The notes under the pieces are model-generated. The model was not told the origin of the DNA. It worked only from the letters and a program-made list of their open reading frames with translations, and did not search any database. Both the position numbers and the translations under genes were made by a program. Below, one piece after another: positions 1 to 8,176 of a DNA stretch of 64,000 nt. Origin of the DNA: Sodalis praecaptivus. Its GTDB lineage: Bacteria; Pseudomonadota; Gammaproteobacteria; Enterobacterales; Enterobacteriaceae. The stretch lies in assembly GCF_000517425.1 (NCBI RefSeq), contig NZ_CP006569.1:806001-870000 (forward strand). Reading direction: 5' to 3'. The stretch's first letter is position 1. Each line of letters starts with the position of its first letter.

Positions 1-2
1 CG

Positions 3-884
3 CCGCATAAGTACCTCGATACGACCCGTCCAACTTTGCTTATCTCGTTTGGCCGCTCCGGCGACAGCCCGGAAAGCGTCGCCGCCGTAGAGCTGGCATC
101 TCAGATGGTCCCTGACTGCCATCATCTCATTATTGCCTGTAACCCCGACAGTCAGTTAGGGCGTTACGCGCAACGGAATACGCAACGGGCGTTAATGTTA
201 ACCATGCCCGAAGGCAGTCATGATCAAAGCTTTGCTATGACATCCAGTTTTAGCTGCATGCTGCTGGCCGGCGCTTTAGTGCTCGGCGGAATGCGGCGGC
301 CGGCATGGCGCGAGGAACTGCACGGCATGACCGCGCGCTGCCGTACGCTACGTACCTCGTTGCAGCAACAGGTAAAAGCGTTGGCGCGCAGTGGCTTTCA
401 GCGTTACATCACCCTGGGCAGCGGCGAATTCGCCGGTATCGCCGAAGAGGGGGCGTTGAAAATGCTGGAACTGACGGCGGGCCAGGTGGCGACGCGTTTT
501 GATACCCCGCTGGGCCTGCGCCATGGTCCCAAATTCATGATAGACGACAAGACATTGGTGATCCTGATGTCCTCCCCCGAAGAATACGCGCGCCGGTATG
601 AACAGGATTTATGGCGCGAACTACAGCGTGACGGACGCGCCCAGCGGGTCGTGGTATTGAGTCAACGCCAGGAGCCGCAGGCGCTGGCCCTGTACGATAC
701 CCCCCATCCTTTGTGGTTGATGTTTCCGTATCTGCTGTTTTTGCAGATGCTGGCTTTTGAAACCTCGCTGGCGCATGAGATGACGCCGGATAACCCCAGT
801 CCGCAGGGGGAAGTTAATCGGGTAGTCAAAGGCGTCACCATTTATCCTTTTTCGGCTGACCATGTCGTCGGCGCAGAAGATTAA
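3..884 (+). CDS. agaS: AgaS-like sugar-phosphate isomerase/deaminase, 5' end outside window
   Basis: C-terminal part (about 293 residues) of an SIS-domain sugar isomerase of the AgaS family, which acts on amino-sugar phosphates in N-acetylgalactosamine/tagatose-6-phosphate metabolism. The frame is already open at base 3 (PHKYLDTTRPTLL), so the TTG at 36 is not the start; roughly 90 N-terminal residues lie upstream of the window. Two SIS half-domains are visible: a phosphosugar loop SFGRSGDSPES near the start, and GSGEFAGIAEEGALK later, followed by the RHGPK motif typical of this fold. No other aga genes follow; the next 1 kb has no recognisable gene. The family assignment is firm, the exact substrate less so. 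Confidence 0.88.
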   Translation, partial: PHKYLDTTRPTLLISFGRSGDSPESVAAVELASQMVPDCHHLIIACNPDSQLGRYAQRNTQRALMLTMPEGSHDQSFAMTSSFSCMLLAGALVLGGMRRPAWREELHGMTARCRTLRTSLQQQVKALARSGFQRYITLGSGEFAGIAEEGALKMLELTAGQVATRFDTPLGLRHGPKFMIDDKTLVILMSSPEEYARRYEQDLWRELQRDGRAQRVVVLSQRQEPQALALYDTPHPLWLMFPYLLFLQMLAFETSLAHEMTPDNPSPQGEVNRVVKGVTIYPFSADHVVGAED

Positions 885-1827
885 TCCCGCCTGCGCTGTC
901 GTATCCTGGGGCGTTAGGGCAGGCGCAGCGGTCGAGCTTCGCCGTGCCGGTGCGCAACGGTCCTAACCGCAAAGCGGTGCAAAGGGTGTTGCCAAAAACG
1001 GCATCGGCTTATGAAATGCCAAAAGGCGTGAAGCCGTATTTCGTCAGGAGGCCCTGAAGCGGGAGAAAACATTTGGGTTAAGCGTAGTGGCGACGGAATA
1101 AGCAGAAAGGTGTTACAGCGTTGAACGTTTTATTGCTGTGCAAGATGAGAAACGAATAAGTGGAAAGGGTGCTTGGACTCGGTAACATTCGATTTTCTAT
1201 TAAGATGATATTGTTAATAAAAGCGATTTAGCGGTATGACTAAATTCGGAAGAGACTAAAATATGCTCGAAGGGCCAATATCGTCCGCGTCCGGCTGAAA
1301 GCGATTTCAAACCGTCGATGCCCTTAAGGGGAAACCCGTATATCCAGCGACCGACAGATGAACGAGCGCAGCAGAGCGTTCTGGCAACATCGCTGACACG
1401 GTCCCCACATGCAACATCAGCATGGCAATAATTCTGCGGGCATGATGTTTATCACGCGTTTTATGGGCAGTTTTTTTCATCAGGCGTCATTCGGTACCAG
1501 GTATTGGTGCTAGGATCGTCATCGCTCAGTCCGGTTGGTGATTTGGGATATGCCGCGGTTGAATAGATCGCACTCATGGCTGAGTTCTTTCGTTGTAACG
1601 CTTATTCCACACAGCTATTCATTAACAAGTCTATGTCCTGTTTTAGAAACGAGTCCGCTAGTAAAATAAAATATAGCGATTGTCTTGTCAGAACTGCGCC
1701 GTAAAAAGTCACACGAATAATTATGCGAAAACATAATGGATTGGGTATGGTTTAATTATGAAAGTATGATAAACGTTTGCTGCATATATATTGCCAATTT
1801 ATTGCGTTTTAGGTTGCCTGATTTTTT
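885..1827. other. Non-coding, decayed-looking stretch downstream of agaS
   Basis: No gene, RNA or clean repeat could be recognised in these 940 bases. GC is high near agaS and falls towards 1.6 kb, where the sequence becomes AT-rich. All frames are broken by stops. It reads like relic DNA at the left edge of an accessory patch. Confidence 0.5.
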
Positions 1828-2001
1828 GTGAAAAGAATTAAGACCAACGAAATGGTTAAGTTGAACGATTATTGGCGTACTGTGCTTAACGCAAGATTAA
1901 GTGAAGAAAACATTTCAATTGGCCTCAAAAAAAGAAAATTAATTACCCTATCTGATAAATATTATATTGAAAGTACTCTACTTACTCTGGCTCCTCCATG
2001 A
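1828..2001 (+). CDS. Small unassigned ORF, possibly a gene remnant
   Basis: GTG-initiated frame of 57 codons (an internal ATG lies at 1852), lysine-rich and AT-rich, with segments such as NDYWRTVLNARLSEEN and LSDKYYIESTLLTL. It ends 24 bases inside the 3' end of the convergent microcin-like gene. I do not recognise a family. It could be the C-terminal scrap of a larger lost gene or a short real protein. No good ribosome binding site is visible before the GTG. Confidence 0.2.
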   Translation: MKRIKTNEMVKLNDYWRTVLNARLSEENISIGLKKRKLITLSDKYYIESTLLTLAPP

Positions 2002-2283
2002 GGGATCCATCGGAAATTTTGGCATCGCACCGCTGTTATTACCGCTGTTATTACCGCTGTTACCTATGTGGGAAGGATTCATCGGAATCTGAGGCATGCG
2101 GACATTGACTGGCCCGTGATCTATCAGTCGAAGCGCCACATTTTGAACTGCCGCGCCTCCGGCGCCAAACATTGCCCCAGGGAGGCCAGCTTTTGCCGCT
2201 CCCCCTACGGCTCCCATTGCCATGTCACGTCCTATAGAGCATGCCATTTGTTTATTCTCAGAACCTGATGTACATCTAAACAT
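1978..2283 (-). CDS. Colicin-V-like class II microcin precursor (candidate)
   Basis: 101 residues. The segment CSIGRDMAMGAVGGAAKAG, followed by a glycine/alanine-rich stretch (GAMFGAGGAAVQ), resembles the start of the mature colicin V toxin (SGRDIAMAIG, then Gly/Ala repeats), the membrane-inserting part of class II microcins. The C-terminal third is Asn/Ser/Gly/Pro-rich (PMNPSHIGNSGNNSG, then PMDPSW). The first 14 residues (MFRCTSGSENKQMA) lack the usual double-glycine export leader, so export may differ or the leader may be degraded. The start is supported by AAAAGGA 8 bases upstream, lying inside the end of the preceding gene, whose stop is only 3 bases away. That gene encodes a small membrane protein; immunity-then-toxin is the order seen in colicin V. 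Assignment is by eye, not by search. Confidence 0.55.
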   Translation of the reverse strand: MFRCTSGSENKQMACSIGRDMAMGAVGGAAKAGLPGAMFGAGGAAVQNVALRLIDHGPVNVRMPQIPMNPSHIGNSGNNSGNNSGAMPKFPMDPSWRSQSK

Positions 2284-2286
2284 AGA

Positions 2287-2556
2287 TTAATTCCTTTTTT
2301 TAATGAATCGATATATCAATAATATAAATATTGCGCTTATCATGGTGATGAACGAAGAGTATATAAAGCTATATACTTCGCCCCTAGAGATATTATCAAA
2401 ACTGAACCCTCTTTCACATAAATAAATATAAATATTGGCCAGGAAGGGGCCGAATATTATTGTGTAAAATTCTTGCTTCCTTGCTCTATTATTCGTTAGA
2501 TCGATAAATAAAGCTATAAGTACATATGTTAAAGGGGTTATGATATTAAATTCCAT
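2287..2556 (-). CDS. Small three-helix membrane protein, candidate microcin immunity protein
   Basis: 89 residues with three hydrophobic segments at about 4-20, 30-47 and 62-84, and a basic C-terminus (RFIKKRN). Codon use is strongly AT-rich (many ATA/ATT/TTT), unlike the core genes. It lies directly upstream of the microcin-like gene, and its last codons carry that gene's ribosome binding site, so the two are almost certainly co-transcribed and translationally coupled. Class II microcin immunity proteins are short inner-membrane proteins encoded just before their toxin (for example cvi before cvaC), which fits size, topology and order. I see no direct sequence match to a named immunity protein; the role is inferred from context. 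Confidence 0.5.
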   Translation of the reverse strand: MEFNIITPLTYVLIALFIDLTNNRARKQEFYTIIFGPFLANIYIYLCERGFSFDNISRGEVYSFIYSSFITMISAIFILLIYRFIKKRN

Positions 2557-2869
2557 AATTCACCATGCTATGTAGTTCAGGTCTGACATTAATATACTTT
2601 GAATGATTGAAAAATACAATTTACTAAATAATTATATGCAATAACTTAACCGAATTATTTATGAATTACGTTAAACAGAATGATGTTTATTATATGATAG
2701 TCGGGAAGCCGTGACAAAAGTAATCGATATTGGTGAGTGTCAACATCGTGAATTAGAGGCCCCTTTGGGGTACGGTCTTTTCCGTTATCCCCTATTTAGC
2801 GTCTTAATGTCCGCTCATTTTCGCGGCATTTGAGGTATTCTTTGCGAAAAACATTCTTAATTTGTCAGT
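2557..2869. other. AT-rich intergenic stretch upstream of the microcin-like cassette
   Basis: About 310 bases with low GC up to 2700, presumably holding the promoter of the minus-strand cassette. No clear Fur box or other operator was found. From about 2740 GC rises towards the transposase remnant. Confidence 0.4.
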
Positions 2870-3216
2870 AACTACCACCCGTATGTAGAATCGCTGTTCA
2901 GGAAGCTGAAACATGTTCCGGCGCGGCCGTCATTGGGCTTCGTTGTCCTGAATAAGGCAAGAAGGTGGGTTAAAGGTTTTAGCCGGTGGTACAACGACGA
3001 ACAACGGCACGGCGCTATCGGCTTTGTGACGCCGGAACAACGTCATAAGGGGTAGGACATTGCCTAATGGCCAACCGAAAACCTTACAGGTAGCAGCCCA
3101 AAGGGCCAACCCGGAACGGTGGTCAAAACATTGTCGTTAATGGCAACATGTTGGGGGGGGTGATGTTGAACCCGGACAAACCAGAAAAAGCGCGGGAAAT
3201 GCAGCATAAAAAATGA
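2870..3216 (+). pseudogene. Decayed C-terminal end of an IS3-family transposase (OrfB)
   Basis: The frame from 2870 to 3055 reads HPYVESLFRKLKHVP, then FSRWYNDEQRHGAI and FVTPEQRH before a TAG; this is the end of the integrase core of IS3-type OrfB, including the final catalytic Glu in the ESLFR context. The rest of the C-terminus continues in two other frames: ANPERWS from about 3090 and GVMLNPDKPEKA from 3160 to a stop at 3214-3216. At least two frameshifts and an in-frame stop make it non-functional. The N-terminal part and clear inverted repeats are not visible. It marks past mobile-element activity beside the tRNA gene. Confidence 0.75.
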
Positions 3217-3631
3217 TGAAGGATGCCAACATTCTTGAAAGTTGCCGATCACCCGCTTCCGTGATTTTGCTAGTTCGGCGGAATCCTTTGCTTTAGCATT
3301 TCAAAAAAAAAACGACGGTGGTCCGGCATTTTTTCGATATGAATCGCCTCGAGCAATTTAGGCACTTTTCAGCTGTTGAGAATGCCGCCGTTATAGATCA
3401 AGAGTCACTACGTGTGCATCGGTGAGTTTGTAGAATTTTGCAGCGCGGATTTTACTGTCAGTCAAAGCCATGTGCGGGTCACTCCATTCATCGAACTGAA
3501 TGGTTCACAATTCGACCCTACATTTTCCGGATACCGAAGGATAAATCGAAACGCATCGGAAAGTGTTTTATGCTAACCCATTGAATATCAATGATATGAT
3601 GATTTATGAGAACGCATAAAAAAAGAAGAAA
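3217..3631. other. Degenerate DNA between the transposase remnant and tRNA-Phe
   Basis: About 415 bases without a gene. This side faces the 3' end of tRNA-Phe, where integrated elements would sit. I searched for a second copy of the tRNA 3' end that could mark an attachment site and did not find one. Confidence 0.4.
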
Positions 3632-3707
3632 TGGTGCCCGGACTCGGAATCGAACCAAGGACACGGGGATTTTCAATCCCCTGCTCTACCGACTGAGCTA
3701 TCCGGGC
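3632..3707 (-). tRNA. pheV: tRNA-Phe (GAA anticodon)
   Basis: 76 bases on the minus strand. The acceptor stem GCCCGGA pairs with TCCGGGC, the D-arm AGCTCAGTCGGTAGAGC and T-arm TTCGATTCC are standard, the anticodon loop TTGAAAA carries GAA, and the CCA end is encoded. In E. coli the tRNA-Phe gene close to speC is pheV, a frequent integration site for genomic islands; here too speC follows on the other side, so the symbol is used by synteny. Confidence 0.97.
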
Positions 3708-3710
3708 AAC

Positions 3711-3746
3711 GGGGCGCATTAAACCGTATTGACCGCATGGCGTCAA
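3711..3746 (-). promoter_or_regulatory. Promoter of tRNA-Phe
   Basis: On the minus strand a TTGACG -35 box (3741-3746) is separated by exactly 17 bases from a TTTAAT -10 box (3718-3723). The latter is followed by a GC-rich discriminator (GCGCCCC), as is usual for stringently controlled stable-RNA promoters. Transcription would begin a few bases before the tRNA. Confidence 0.7.
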
Positions 3747-4035
3747 CGCCTAATTTGCCCGCGCGGCGCGTTTGCTGCCTTTTCAGGCAGCCGAGAGCGC
3801 ATCCGTGGCGCGCGAGTGCCTGCCGGGCCTGGGTGCCGGCGACGTGCCCGCTGGCCATTAAGTTATTTCATAATTTGACTATTTATAATTTTATTCTTAA
3901 TTATCATAATATTAATCAAATCCATGATTATAGCGACGTGGGGTTTTTTGCTTGAACCCGATGGGAAAACATGCAATTATTGCGCAAATTTTTAATCACT
4001 TCTTATTACGCAGAAGATCACAGGAGACCGCCGCT
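3747..4035. other. Intergenic region between the tRNA-Phe promoter and the speC leader ORF
   Basis: Contains a small hairpin (CTGCC...GGCAG near 3773-3788) and a strongly AT-rich stretch (3860-3945) that probably carries the promoter for the speC transcript. No gene is recognisable. Confidence 0.4.
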
Positions 4036-4149
4036 ATGCATCCAGCACTGTCGCCGCGTCTGGTCACGGGGCAGCTTTGTCCGGTGACGCGGATATCCTG
4101 CCCGCATTTTCTCTTTCGCGCGTATTCGTTCGCTATCACCATGCGGTGA
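4036..4149 (+). CDS. Candidate 37-residue leader peptide upstream of speC
   Basis: A 37-codon ORF starting with ATG and preceded by AGGAG at good spacing (4022-4026), ending 213 bases before the speC start. The peptide ends in SCPHFLFRAYSFAITMR. Enterobacterial speF is controlled by an ornithine-sensing arrest peptide (SpeFL, 34 residues) placed about this far upstream, so the position is suggestive. Sequence likeness to SpeFL is limited to an aromatic-rich end with a final Arg and could be chance. Short hairpins follow downstream (for example CTTTCCC/GGGGAAAG near 4255-4275). Confidence 0.3.
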   Translation: MHPALSPRLVTGQLCPVTRISCPHFLFRAYSFAITMR

Positions 4150-4362
4150 GGGCACGCCGGCTCACTGTTAGGCATTAGTAAAATCAGACGTCCGGCTCTG
4201 CTTTTACTGATGTCTATTGGCTGCTGCTGATTCCCAGGCTTTCCATTATGTTGCGCTTTCCCATGCGGGGAAAGAACGGCCGGCATCGGGTGCGGGAGGC
4301 GTTTGCTCTCCCATTGTGTGCTCTGGCACATCGACTCATCCTTACCTCAGGGCATCGGTGAT

Positions 4363-6525
4363 ATGACTTTATTGAAAATAGCCGCCAGCACGGCGCTGGC
4401 CCACCGTCTGCACACCGAGCGCGCGCTTGTGCCGCTGGATCAGACTGATTTTACGGATGTCGCCGCGCTGGTGATTTCCGTAGAGGATGCCCGTTCGGGC
4501 ATGCTGGCCGTGCTGCGCCATACCGGTTTTGCCATTCCGGCCTTCGTCGGCGTTGACGCCGCATGCCGGGAGGACGCCGTCGCGCTGCCGGCGGGCGCCG
4601 ACGTGCTGTGGCTCGATGACGCGGCGCCCCATGCTGCGGCCGCACAATTGGAAGCCGCGGCGGAGAGTTACCAACAGGCGCTGCTGCCGCCGTTTTTTGA
4701 TACGCTGACGCGCTATGTCGCCATGGGCAACAGCACCTTTGCCTGCCCGGGTCATCAGGGCGGCCAATTCTTTCGCAAGCACCCCGCCGGCCGGGCGTTT
4801 TTTGATTTCTTCGGCGAGAATGTATTCCGGGCGGATATGTGCAATGCCGACGTTAAACTCGGCGATCTGCTCATTCATGAGGGCTCGGCGAAAGAAGCGC
4901 AAAAATTTGCCGCCAAGGTGTTCAACGCCGATAAAACCTACTTTGTGCTTAACGGAACCTCTTCGGCTAATAAAGTCGTGACCAATGCCTTGCTGACCCG
5001 CGGCGATTTGGTGCTTTTCGACCGTAATAATCACAAGTCGGTGCATCATGGCGCGCTGCTGCAGGCCGGGGCAACGCCGGTGTATCTGGAAACGGCGCGC
5101 AATCCCTTCGGTTTGATTGGCGGTATCGATGCCCGCTGTTTTGATGACGCCTACCTGCGCCAGCGGGTGGCAGAGGTCGCGCCGCAGCGGGCGGCCGACG
5201 AAAGGCCGTTCCGGTTGGCGGTTATTCAACTAGGCACCTATGACGGCACTATTTATAACGCCCGGCAAGTGGTGGATAAAATCGGCCATCTGTGCGATTA
5301 CATTTTGTTCGATTCCGCCTGGGTGGGGTATGAACAATTTATTCCCATGATGGAGCAATGTTCACCGCTGTTGCTGACGTTGAATGAAAACGATCCGGGG
5401 ATCTTCGTCACCCAATCGGTACACAAACAGCAGGCGGGTTTTTCGCAAACCTCGCAAATTCACAAAAAAGACACCCACATTAAAGGGCAAAAGCGGTTTT
5501 GCAATCATAAGCGTTTCAACAATGCCTATATGCTGCATGCCTCCACCAGTCCGTTTTATCCGTTATTCGCGGCCCTTGAGATCAACGCCAAGATCCACGA
5601 AGGGTCCAGCGGCCGCCGGATGTGGATGGACTGCGTCAAACTGGGTATTGAAACCCGCAAGCTTTTGCTGGCGGAGTGCCGCCTCGTCAGGCCGTTCGTG
5701 CCGGACCGCGTGGATGGCCGGCTTTGGCAGGATCATGCCACCGAGGACATGGCCCATGAGAAGCGTTTTTTCAATTTCGTGCCCGGCGAGCGCTGGCATG
5801 GCTTCGACGGTTATACCCGCGATCAGTACTTTGTCGACCCCTGTAAACTGCTGCTGACCACGCCGGGAATCGATGCCGTCAGCGGCCGCTATACTGCGTT
5901 CGGTATTCCGGCCACGATTTTGGCGACCTATTTGCGTGAGAACGGCATTGTGCCGGAGAAATGCGATCTCAATTCCATCCTGTTCCTGCTCACCCCCGCC
6001 GAGGATGCGGTGAAGATGCGCCGGCTGGTGGACGCGCTGGTGCAGTTTGAGCGCTACATCGAGGAAGATGCGCCGCTGGAAACGGTCTTGCCCAGTATTT
6101 GCGAGAAATATCCCGGGCGCTATCAAGGCTACACCCTGCGCCGGTTGTGTCAGGAAATGCATGACTTGTATGTCAGTTTTGACGCCAAGCAATTGCAGCG
6201 TGAGATGTTCCGCCAGTGTTATTTGCCGCGTATGGCGATGAATCCGCAGGAGGCCAATATGGCCTTTGTGCGCGGCGAGATAGAGCTGCTTCCCCTGTCC
6301 CAGGCGGAGGGACGTATCGCCGCCGAAGGCGCGTTGCCTTATCCGCCAGGGGTGCTGTGCGTGGTGCCTGGCGAGGTATGGGGCGGGCCGGCCTGGCGTT
6401 ATTTCTTGGCGCTGGAGGAGGGACTGAACCAATTGCCGGGCTTCCAGCCGGAGTTGCAGGGGGTCTATATCCAGCAGGACGCATGCGGCACCCGGCGGCT
6501 GTATGGCCATGTGGTCTGCCGGTGA
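4363..6525 (+). CDS. speC: Ornithine decarboxylase
   Basis: 720 residues; PLP-dependent decarboxylase that converts ornithine to putrescine in the cytosol. The fold-type I organisation is complete: an N-terminal wing domain (about 1-105), the conserved core with GNSTFACPGHQGGQFF, and the PLP lysine K355 in SVHKQQAGFS, followed by the C-terminal domain ending in a typical AEGALPYPPGVLCVVPGE segment. The start at 4363 (MTLLKIAAS) is chosen because it matches the family N-terminus; the frame is open to 4303 without similarity. Called speC from synteny with pheV and mltC rather than the inducible speF. The long 5' region with a leader ORF suggests post-transcriptional control, which is inference. 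Confidence 0.96.
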   Translation: MTLLKIAASTALAHRLHTERALVPLDQTDFTDVAALVISVEDARSGMLAVLRHTGFAIPAFVGVDAACREDAVALPAGADVLWLDDAAPHAAAAQLEAAAESYQQALLPPFFDTLTRYVAMGNSTFACPGHQGGQFFRKHPAGRAFFDFFGENVFRADMCNADVKLGDLLIHEGSAKEAQKFAAKVFNADKTYFVLNGTSSANKVVTNALLTRGDLVLFDRNNHKSVHHGALLQAGATPVYLETARNPFGLIGGIDARCFDDAYLRQRVAEVAPQRAADERPFRLAVIQLGTYDGTIYNARQVVDKIGHLCDYILFDSAWVGYEQFIPMMEQCSPLLLTLNENDPGIFVTQSVHKQQAGFSQTSQIHKKDTHIKGQKRFCNHKRFNNAYMLHASTSPFYPLFAALEINAKIHEGSSGRRMWMDCVKLGIETRKLLLAECRLVRPFVPDRVDGRLWQDHATEDMAHEKRFFNFVPGERWHGFDGYTRDQYFVDPCKLLLTTPGIDAVSGRYTAFGIPATILATYLRENGIVPEKCDLNSILFLLTPAEDAVKMRRLVDALVQFERYIEEDAPLETVLPSICEKYPGRYQGYTLRRLCQEMHDLYVSFDAKQLQREMFRQCYLPRMAMNPQEANMAFVRGEIELLPLSQAEGRIAAEGALPYPPGVLCVVPGEVWGGPAWRYFLALEEGLNQLPGFQPELQGVYIQQDACGTRRLYGHVVCR

Positions 6526-6594
6526 GGGGGCTGGTTTCTCTACCGTAACCGGCTGAGGCAACGGTGCGCGTGATTGCCGCAACGCTCGCGCCCT

Positions 6595-6770
6595 TGGCCG
6601 CGGATCCCGCCTGCGCGGTAGGCCTTAAGGCATTGAGGTGGCGACACCCGCGCGCGATGCGCAATAGCCGGCAACTGTGCCGGCCCTGGCCGCGGATCGC
6701 TCCTACGCGTTGATCCTTATGGCGTTGAGATGGCGACATCAGCGCGCCGCGCGCCGATGCCGTCTACCGC
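6595..6770. repeat. Two degenerate copies of a 92-bp repeat between speC and mltC
   Basis: TGGCCGCGGATC recurs at 6595 and 6687, and the next approximately 80 bases remain alignable (for example CATTGAGGTGGCGACA against CGTTGAGATGGCGACA). The copies fill the short space between two convergent genes. No protein coding is implied. Confidence 0.6.
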
Positions 6771-6772
6771 CG

Positions 6773-7846
6773 TCAGCGCCGGTAGTTTTTCTGCAGATTA
6801 TTCACTTTATACAGGTAGCGGCGCGATTCCGCCGACGGATGCTGCGTGGACAACGTTTGATAAACCTCGTCCGGCTGCATGCCGTTGATTATCTGGAACG
6901 CCCGGTTCTGGTCGCGTGAGAAAACCCGTAGCACACTGCCGGCGCCGCCGTTATAGGCGGTGATCACCGCATAGCGCCGCGACGTTGGATTAACAATCCC
7001 GCCCAAATAGCTGTTTTGCAGCATCGCCAGATAGGCGGTGCCGGTATCGATATTGTTTTCCGGATCGAATAGATAGCTGCGGCTCGGCTGGCCCCATTTG
7101 CCCTTCATTTTGAACACGTCGCGTCCGGCGCTGTGCTGCACCACCTGCATCAGGCCCAAGGCGTCGGCGTGGCTCACCGCATAAGGGTTGAAGCTCGATT
7201 CCGTCTGCATAATCGCCAGGATCAGTGACTGATCGACGCCGTATTGCTGCGAGGCTTTGCGCACCATGCCCAGGTATTTATGGGCGCGTTTGTCCACATG
7301 GTTCGGCACCAGTTGGATAGTGATGGACCATATTTGCCGCAGGCCGGTGGTGCGGGTTTGCAAACGGGTCTGCAGCAGATAATCGGCGAAATGGGCGGCG
7401 CGCCACTCCCAGCGAATCGGTTCGCCGTTATTATCCAGCACCTGCCCATAGAGGAAAGGCTCTTTGCTGATGGGAATATCGTCCGCATCCGAATAAAGAT
7501 CGATATTGCCGGGATCGTTACCCATTAACAGGGTGCTGATAATCGCCTGACGCAGATGCGCGCTCGGATTATCGCCCGCGATGGTTTCGACGGTAATGGT
7601 ACCGGCATCAAAGTTGATATGGCTGCGGGTTTCGTACTGATCGGTGTATTTGACGTAGTCTTTCGGCCCGGCAATCAGAACTTCATTCAGCCCCCAGAGA
7701 TTTTCAATGTTATGGGCAAACTGGCCCATCAAAATATCGAAACCGTTGGTGTCTTTTATATAGGCTTCATTTTCGGCATTGTTTTTACTGCTGGAACAGG
7801 AGATCAATAACGGGGCAATGATCACTAAAGGTAATATTTTCTTCAT
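6773..7846 (-). CDS. mltC: Membrane-bound lytic murein transglycosylase C
   Basis: 357 residues; an outer-membrane lipoprotein that cleaves the glycan strands of peptidoglycan, forming 1,6-anhydromuramyl ends. A lipoprotein signal peptide ends at LLISC (lipid-accepting C17). The N-terminal DUF3393 region is followed by the lysozyme-like SLT domain, with catalytic glutamate E216 in [12 protein letters not shown] and the later GLMQV and AYNGG motifs. Length matches E. coli MltC (about 359). It follows mutY and yggX in the same direction, as in E. coli, but nupG, which lies beyond it there, is absent; speC is the convergent neighbour. Confidence 0.96.
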   Translation of the reverse strand: MKKILPLVIIAPLLISCSSSKNNAENEAYIKDTNGFDILMGQFAHNIENLWGLNEVLIAGPKDYVKYTDQYETRSHINFDAGTITVETIAGDNPSAHLRQAIISTLLMGNDPGNIDLYSDADDIPISKEPFLYGQVLDNNGEPIRWEWRAAHFADYLLQTRLQTRTTGLRQIWSITIQLVPNHVDKRAHKYLGMVRKASQQYGVDQSLILAIMQTESSFNPYAVSHADALGLMQVVQHSAGRDVFKMKGKWGQPSRSYLFDPENNIDTGTAYLAMLQNSYLGGIVNPTSRRYAVITAYNGGAGSVLRVFSRDQNRAFQIINGMQPDEVYQTLSTQHPSAESRRYLYKVNNLQKNYRR

Positions 7847-7903
7847 GTTACGGGCCGTGTCAGGACTGGAGATTTCCGGGGCTCAATGCGCCCCGAAAAG
7901 GCG

Positions 7904-8176
7904 TTATTCGCTCGGCGGGGTATACCCCTGGATATGCACATCCTGACCTTCAAACAGGAAATTGATCATCTCCTGCTCCAACACTTTACGATCGGCGACG
8001 TTCATCATGCTGAGTTTCTTTTCGTTAATCAGCATCGTTTGCTTGGTCTGCCACTGCGACCAGGCTTCTTTAGAAATCGAGTCATAAATGCGCTTACCCA
8101 GTTCACCCGGATAAATTTGATAATCCTGCCCTTCGGCTTCACGCTTGAGAAAAGTACAGTAAATCGTTCTGCTCAT
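7904..8176 (-). CDS. yggX: Fe(2+)-trafficking / oxidative damage protection protein YggX
   Basis: 90 residues, full length for the family. Cytosolic protein linked to protection of Fe-S clusters from oxidation and to iron trafficking. The typical start [16 protein letters not shown], the [13 protein letters not shown] helix and the end VHIQGYTP are all present. The start overlaps the mutY stop (ATGATGA), so translation is coupled; the ATG three bases earlier is an alternative. MutY is an Fe-S protein, so co-expression with YggX makes sense. Confidence 0.96.
   Translation of the reverse strand: MSRTIYCTFLKREAEGQDYQIYPGELGKRIYDSISKEAWSQWQTKQTMLINEKKLSMMNVADRKVLEQEMINFLFEGQDVHIQGYTPPSE

Noticed and set aside
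3217..3631. Search for a direct repeat of the tRNA-Phe 3' end as an attachment site.
   Set aside because: No copy longer than a few bases was found within the window; it may lie further left.
3996..4331. 111-codon minus-strand frame upstream of speC.
   Set aside because: No family likeness, and it lies opposite the speC 5' region; best seen as a chance frame.
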